From Acidisphaera sp035272265 (lineage in GTDB: Bacteria; Pseudomonadota; Alphaproteobacteria; Acetobacterales; Acetobacteraceae), in contig DATEQV010000507.1 of assembly GCA_035272265.1 (NCBI GenBank), positions 1 to 18,288 on the forward strand: DNA of 18,288 nt, read 5' to 3'. Positions within the stretch are counted from its first letter, which is position 1. The number at the start of each line of letters is the position of its first letter. The translations under genes and the position numbers were made by a program. Under the pieces are notes generated by a model, which saw nothing but the letters and a program-made list of their open reading frames with translations, had not been told where the DNA came from and did no database searches. Below are positions 15,859 to 18,288 of the stretch, piece after piece.

Positions 15859-16938
15859 TTAGGGGCGCGCCTCCAGCACGAGGTTGAACGGCGTCGCGGT
15901 CGCGCGCCGGAACCGCGTGAAGCCGCCGGCGGTCACCACCTCGCGCAGCCGCGCCTCGCCGGCCTGCGCGCCCAGCGCAAGGCCCACGTCCTGCGATAGC
16001 GACGCCGGGGTGCAGATCATCGTCGAGGCCGCATAGTACACGCGGCCGACCGGGTTGAGATTGTCGGCCAGGCAGTCGTGCGCGAACGGCTCGACCAGCA
16101 GCCACGTGCCGTCCTCCGCCAGCGAGGCGTGCACATGCGCCGCGGCACCCACCGGATCGCCCATGTCGTGCAGGCAGTCGAAGCAGGCGACGAGGTCGTA
16201 GCCCCGCGCGGGGAACTCCTTGGCCGTCGCCACCTCGAAGGTGACGCGGTCGTCGACACCGGCCTCCGCCGCTGCATCGCGCGCCGCCTCGACCGACGGC
16301 AGATGGTAGTCGAACCCGAAGAAGCGCGAGCGCGGATAGGCCTGAGCCATCAGGATGGTCGAGGCGCCGTGCCCGCAGCCGACGTCGGCCACCGATGCGC
16401 CGGCCTCCAGCTTCGCCACCACGCCGTCGAGCGCCGGCAGCCAGTCGCTGACCAGGTTCTGCCGATAGCCGGAACGGAAGAACCGCTCGGTACCGCAGAA
16501 CAGACAGCGCGAATGCTCGTGCCAGCCCAGGCCGCGGCCGGAGCGGAACGCGTCGGTGATCTTCGGCACCGCGCGGAACATCGCCTCGGCGATGTCGAAG
16601 AAGCCGGCGAGGAACGCCGGGCCTTGCTCGTTGGCGAACACCTCCGCCTGCTCGGGCTCGAGCCGGAACGTCTGCGTCGCCGCATCGTAGTCGACGTAGC
16701 CCGACGCCGCCTGTGCGGCGAGCCACTCTCGCACGTAGCGTTCCGCCGTCCCGGTGCGTTGCGCGAGTGCCGCCGACGTCAGCGGGCCGGCGGCGAGCGC
16801 CTTGAACAGGCCGAGCCGGTCGCCCACCAGGACGAGGGCTGCGTTCGCCGTCGCACCCATGTCGCCGACCATGCGGCCGAGAAACGCATTCATCCGGTCC
16901 GGGTCGACCGCCATCGCCGTGATCTGCGATGCCGACAT
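15859..16938 (-). CDS. Class I SAM-dependent methyltransferase, Rv2258c-like
   Basis: The 359-residue protein has an N-terminal winged-helix/dimerisation domain (about 20-95) beginning GDMGATANAALVLVGDRLGL, a helical middle region with FDIAEAMFRAVPKITDAF, and a C-terminal Rossmann methyltransferase domain. SAM motif I is VADVGCGHGAS (183-193), the acidic residue after strand 2 is in GFDYHLPS, and YDLVACFDCLHDMGDPVGA holds motif IV. This layout and the long N-terminal stretch resemble Mycobacterium Rv2258c-type methyltransferases of unknown substrate. The ATG at 16938 has GGGAG about seven bases upstream. It lies 87 bp after the LuxR-type fusion gene, across a strong hairpin. A small-molecule O- or N-methyl acceptor is likely, but unidentified. 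Confidence 0.88.
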   Translation of the reverse strand: MSASQITAMAVDPDRMNAFLGRMVGDMGATANAALVLVGDRLGLFKALAAGPLTSAALAQRTGTAERYVREWLAAQAASGYVDYDAATQTFRLEPEQAEVFANEQGPAFLAGFFDIAEAMFRAVPKITDAFRSGRGLGWHEHSRCLFCGTERFFRSGYRQNLVSDWLPALDGVVAKLEAGASVADVGCGHGASTILMAQAYPRSRFFGFDYHLPSVEAARDAAAEAGVDDRVTFEVATAKEFPARGYDLVACFDCLHDMGDPVGAAAHVHASLAEDGTWLLVEPFAHDCLADNLNPVGRVYYAASTMICTPASLSQDVGLALGAQAGEARLREVVTAGGFTRFRRATATPFNLVLEARP

Positions 16939-16981
16939 GCGCTGGCTCCCACTGGTGCCTGCGCGGCATCATGACGACGCC

Positions 16982-17010
16982 GGTCCGTCGGCGCTTCGCC
17001 CGGACGGGCC
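16982..17010. terminator. Strong GC-rich hairpin between the regulator and methyltransferase genes
   Basis: GGTCCGTC pairs with GACGGGCC (one G-T pair), and inside it GGCG pairs with CGCC around a 3-base loop, with a 2-base bulge: twelve base pairs in all. It sits 16 bp after the fusion gene's stop on the minus strand. There is no T-tract, so it could be a Rho-type or GC-hairpin terminator, an attenuator or an RNA-stability element. The structure is certain in sequence; its role is inference. Confidence 0.4.
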
Positions 17011-17025
17011 ATTCGCCTCATGGCT

Positions 17026-18288
17026 CTATCGGCGGAGGGCGCGACCAGGCACCGTCTCGGGCTGCTGGCGGGCGGCGAAGGCCGCCGCCGCCGCGCGGTT
17101 CGCCAGATCGAGCTTGCAGAGGATGTTGGCTACGTGGCGCTTGACCGTGTGCTCGCTGATGCCGCGCTCGGACGCGATCTCAGCGTTGGTAAGGCCGCGC
17201 GCCAGCAATGTCAGGACGTCGCGTTCACGCCCGGTCAGTGCCGCGAGCATCGCGTCGTCGCCGGCGGGCCGGCGCGCGCCGTCGCCTTCGAGGATCAGCA
17301 GCGCGGGTGCGTGCTCGGCGTCCGGCAGCCGCCTTCCGGCATCGGTGAAGCGCAGGCCGCATCCCGGCACGATGTCGCGCACCATTGCCGAGACCAGAAC
17401 CTCGCCGGCGCGGGCGGCCGAGGCGATCCGCACCGACAGCCGGATCGCCGGGCCGCCGACATCGTCGCCGGCGATCTCCACCTCGCCGGTATGCACGCCC
17501 GCGTGCAGCAGGATGCCGGCCTGCGCCGCCGCTGCCCGCAGCGCGAGCGCGCAGCGCAGCGCGCGGACCGGGCCGTCGAAGATCGCGGTCGTTCCGTCCG
17601 GCCGCGGCCGCAGCTCATGGCCGCGATGCTGCCGCAGGTTGGCCGCGATCTGCTCGCGGAACTCGTGCAGCTGCTCGAGCCAGGAGTGCGGGCGGTCGCG
17701 TCCGGCGCGGCCCGCGTCCGCGAGGTCGGCGCAGAGCACCGTCGCGAGCACGGTGTTCGATTCGGGAACCGGACGCGCGCCGGTGAGAAACTCCTCGATC
17801 TCGTCGACGACCCGGTCGGTCTCGCCGACCCAGATCGGATGATCGACGCCGGGGACCTCCACGTGCTTCGCGCCGGCGATATTGCGCGCGAGATAGCGCC
17901 CCGCCTCCGGCCGCACACGCGCATCCTGGTCGCGGTGGATGACGAGCGTCGGAACGCGAACCGCCGAGAGGACGCCGCGGACGTCGATCTGGCTGTTCAT
18001 CCGCGCCAGCGCGATCGCACCAGCCGGGCTAGTCCCGAGCCGCTCGAAGCGGGCCCACCACGCGCGGAAGCGTTCGTTGCCGACGAGGTTCGGACAGAAG
18101 CTCTTCAGCGTGCTGCCGTCGCCCCAGCTCGACTCGGCCACCGCGATGAAGGCCTCGACCTGCTCCTGGGAGAGCACGCAGGAATGGAAATGAGCATAGG
18201 CGCCGTAGAGGACGAGGGCGCGCGTGCGTTGCGGATAGGTGGCCGCGAACAGGATCGACATCGGGCCGCCCTCGGAGGCGCCCAGCAG
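17026..18288 (-). CDS. Alpha/beta-hydrolase + class III cyclase-like + LuxR HTH fusion protein (partial, N-terminus off right edge)
   Basis: 420 C-terminal residues are visible. First comes an alpha/beta-hydrolase domain, cut at the edge but with the nucleophile elbow GASEGG (Ser at visible residue 5), an acid in HRDQDARV (about 119-126) and a His in GVDHP (about 150). A class III adenylate/guanylate cyclase homology domain follows (about 180-330): CADLADAG supplies the first metal Asp (188), PDGTTAIFDGP the second (231), then HAGVHTGEVE and GEVLVS. Several catalytic residues are changed. Last is a LuxR-type HTH (about 351-408; LTGRERDVLTLLARG, NAEIASERGISEHTVKRHV). The protein is probably a cytoplasmic transcriptional regulator using the front domains as sensors. 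A downstream same-strand set of small-molecule genes could be its target. The full start is outside the window. Confidence 0.88.
   Translation of the reverse strand: MLGASEGGPMSILFAATYPQRTRALVLYGAYAHFHSCVLSQEQVEAFIAVAESSWGDGSTLKSFCPNLVGNERFRAWWARFERLGTSPAGAIALARMNSQIDVRGVLSAVRVPTLVIHRDQDARVRPEAGRYLARNIAGAKHVEVPGVDHPIWVGETDRVVDEIEEFLTGARPVPESNTVLATVLCADLADAGRAGRDRPHSWLEQLHEFREQIAANLRQHRGHELRPRPDGTTAIFDGPVRALRCALALRAAAAQAGILLHAGVHTGEVEIAGDDVGGPAIRLSVRIASAARAGEVLVSAMVRDIVPGCGLRFTDAGRRLPDAEHAPALLILEGDGARRPAGDDAMLAALTGRERDVLTLLARGLTNAEIASERGISEHTVKRHVANILCKLDLANRAAAAAFAARQQPETVPGRALRR

Noticed and set aside
14951..16972. Very long (673-codon) minus-strand open frame across the methyltransferase and AhpD-like genes
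   Set aside because: Only its last 116 codons (NTF2-like) look like protein; the rest is Arg/Gly/Ala-rich shadow of two well-supported genes in other frames.

Overview
GC-rich DNA of an alphaproteobacterium, most likely Acetobacteraceae/Rhodospirillales. The short HprK beside RapZ, the uvrC-pgsA-moaD-moaE order, the MarR gene divergent from ilvE, and the long GC-rich reading frames all point that way. This is inferred from gene content and order; no taxonomic marker was searched. Most of the window is ordinary chromosomal housekeeping sequence. No complete mobile element, CRISPR array or phage gene is visible.

Layout. 1-1387 (minus): tRNA-Pro(CGG) with its own promoter candidate, then hprK and rapZ, which overlap by 8 nt; rapZ runs off the left edge. 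1458-2039 (minus): a LOG-family nucleotide hydrolase. 2134-3749: a MarR regulator divergent from a branched-chain aminotransferase, with a palindrome over the aminotransferase promoter candidate. 3856-4176 (plus): a small unknown protein. 4276-12396 (minus): reading from the right, a small exported aromatic-rich protein, crcB, uvrB, a pteridine-reductase-like SDR, uvrC, pgsA, a Pro/Thr-rich lipoprotein, moaD and moaE. Stop/start overlaps or very small gaps join uvrB-SDR, lipoprotein-moaD and moaD-moaE. A 360-bp less GC-rich gap with a 24-bp tandem duplication separates the SDR gene from uvrC. 12683-14596 (plus): a heparinase II/III-family protein and a small unknown protein. 14610-18288 (minus): five same-strand genes, namely a partial alpha/beta-hydrolase + cyclase-like + LuxR-HTH fusion, an Rv2258c-like methyltransferase, an exported AhpD-like protein, an NTF2/SnoaL-like protein and an ABM-domain protein.

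How the genes fit together. HprK and RapZ belong to the alphaproteobacterial PTS-Ntr regulatory set. UvrB and UvrC act together in nucleotide excision repair. MoaD and MoaE are the two subunits of molybdopterin synthase. The most distinctive region is the right-hand cluster: a sensor-like multidomain regulator next to small-molecule enzymes and two predicted small ligand-binding or oxygenase folds. It could be an uncharacterised small-molecule modification or oxidative-detoxification unit, but its substrate cannot be read from the sequence.
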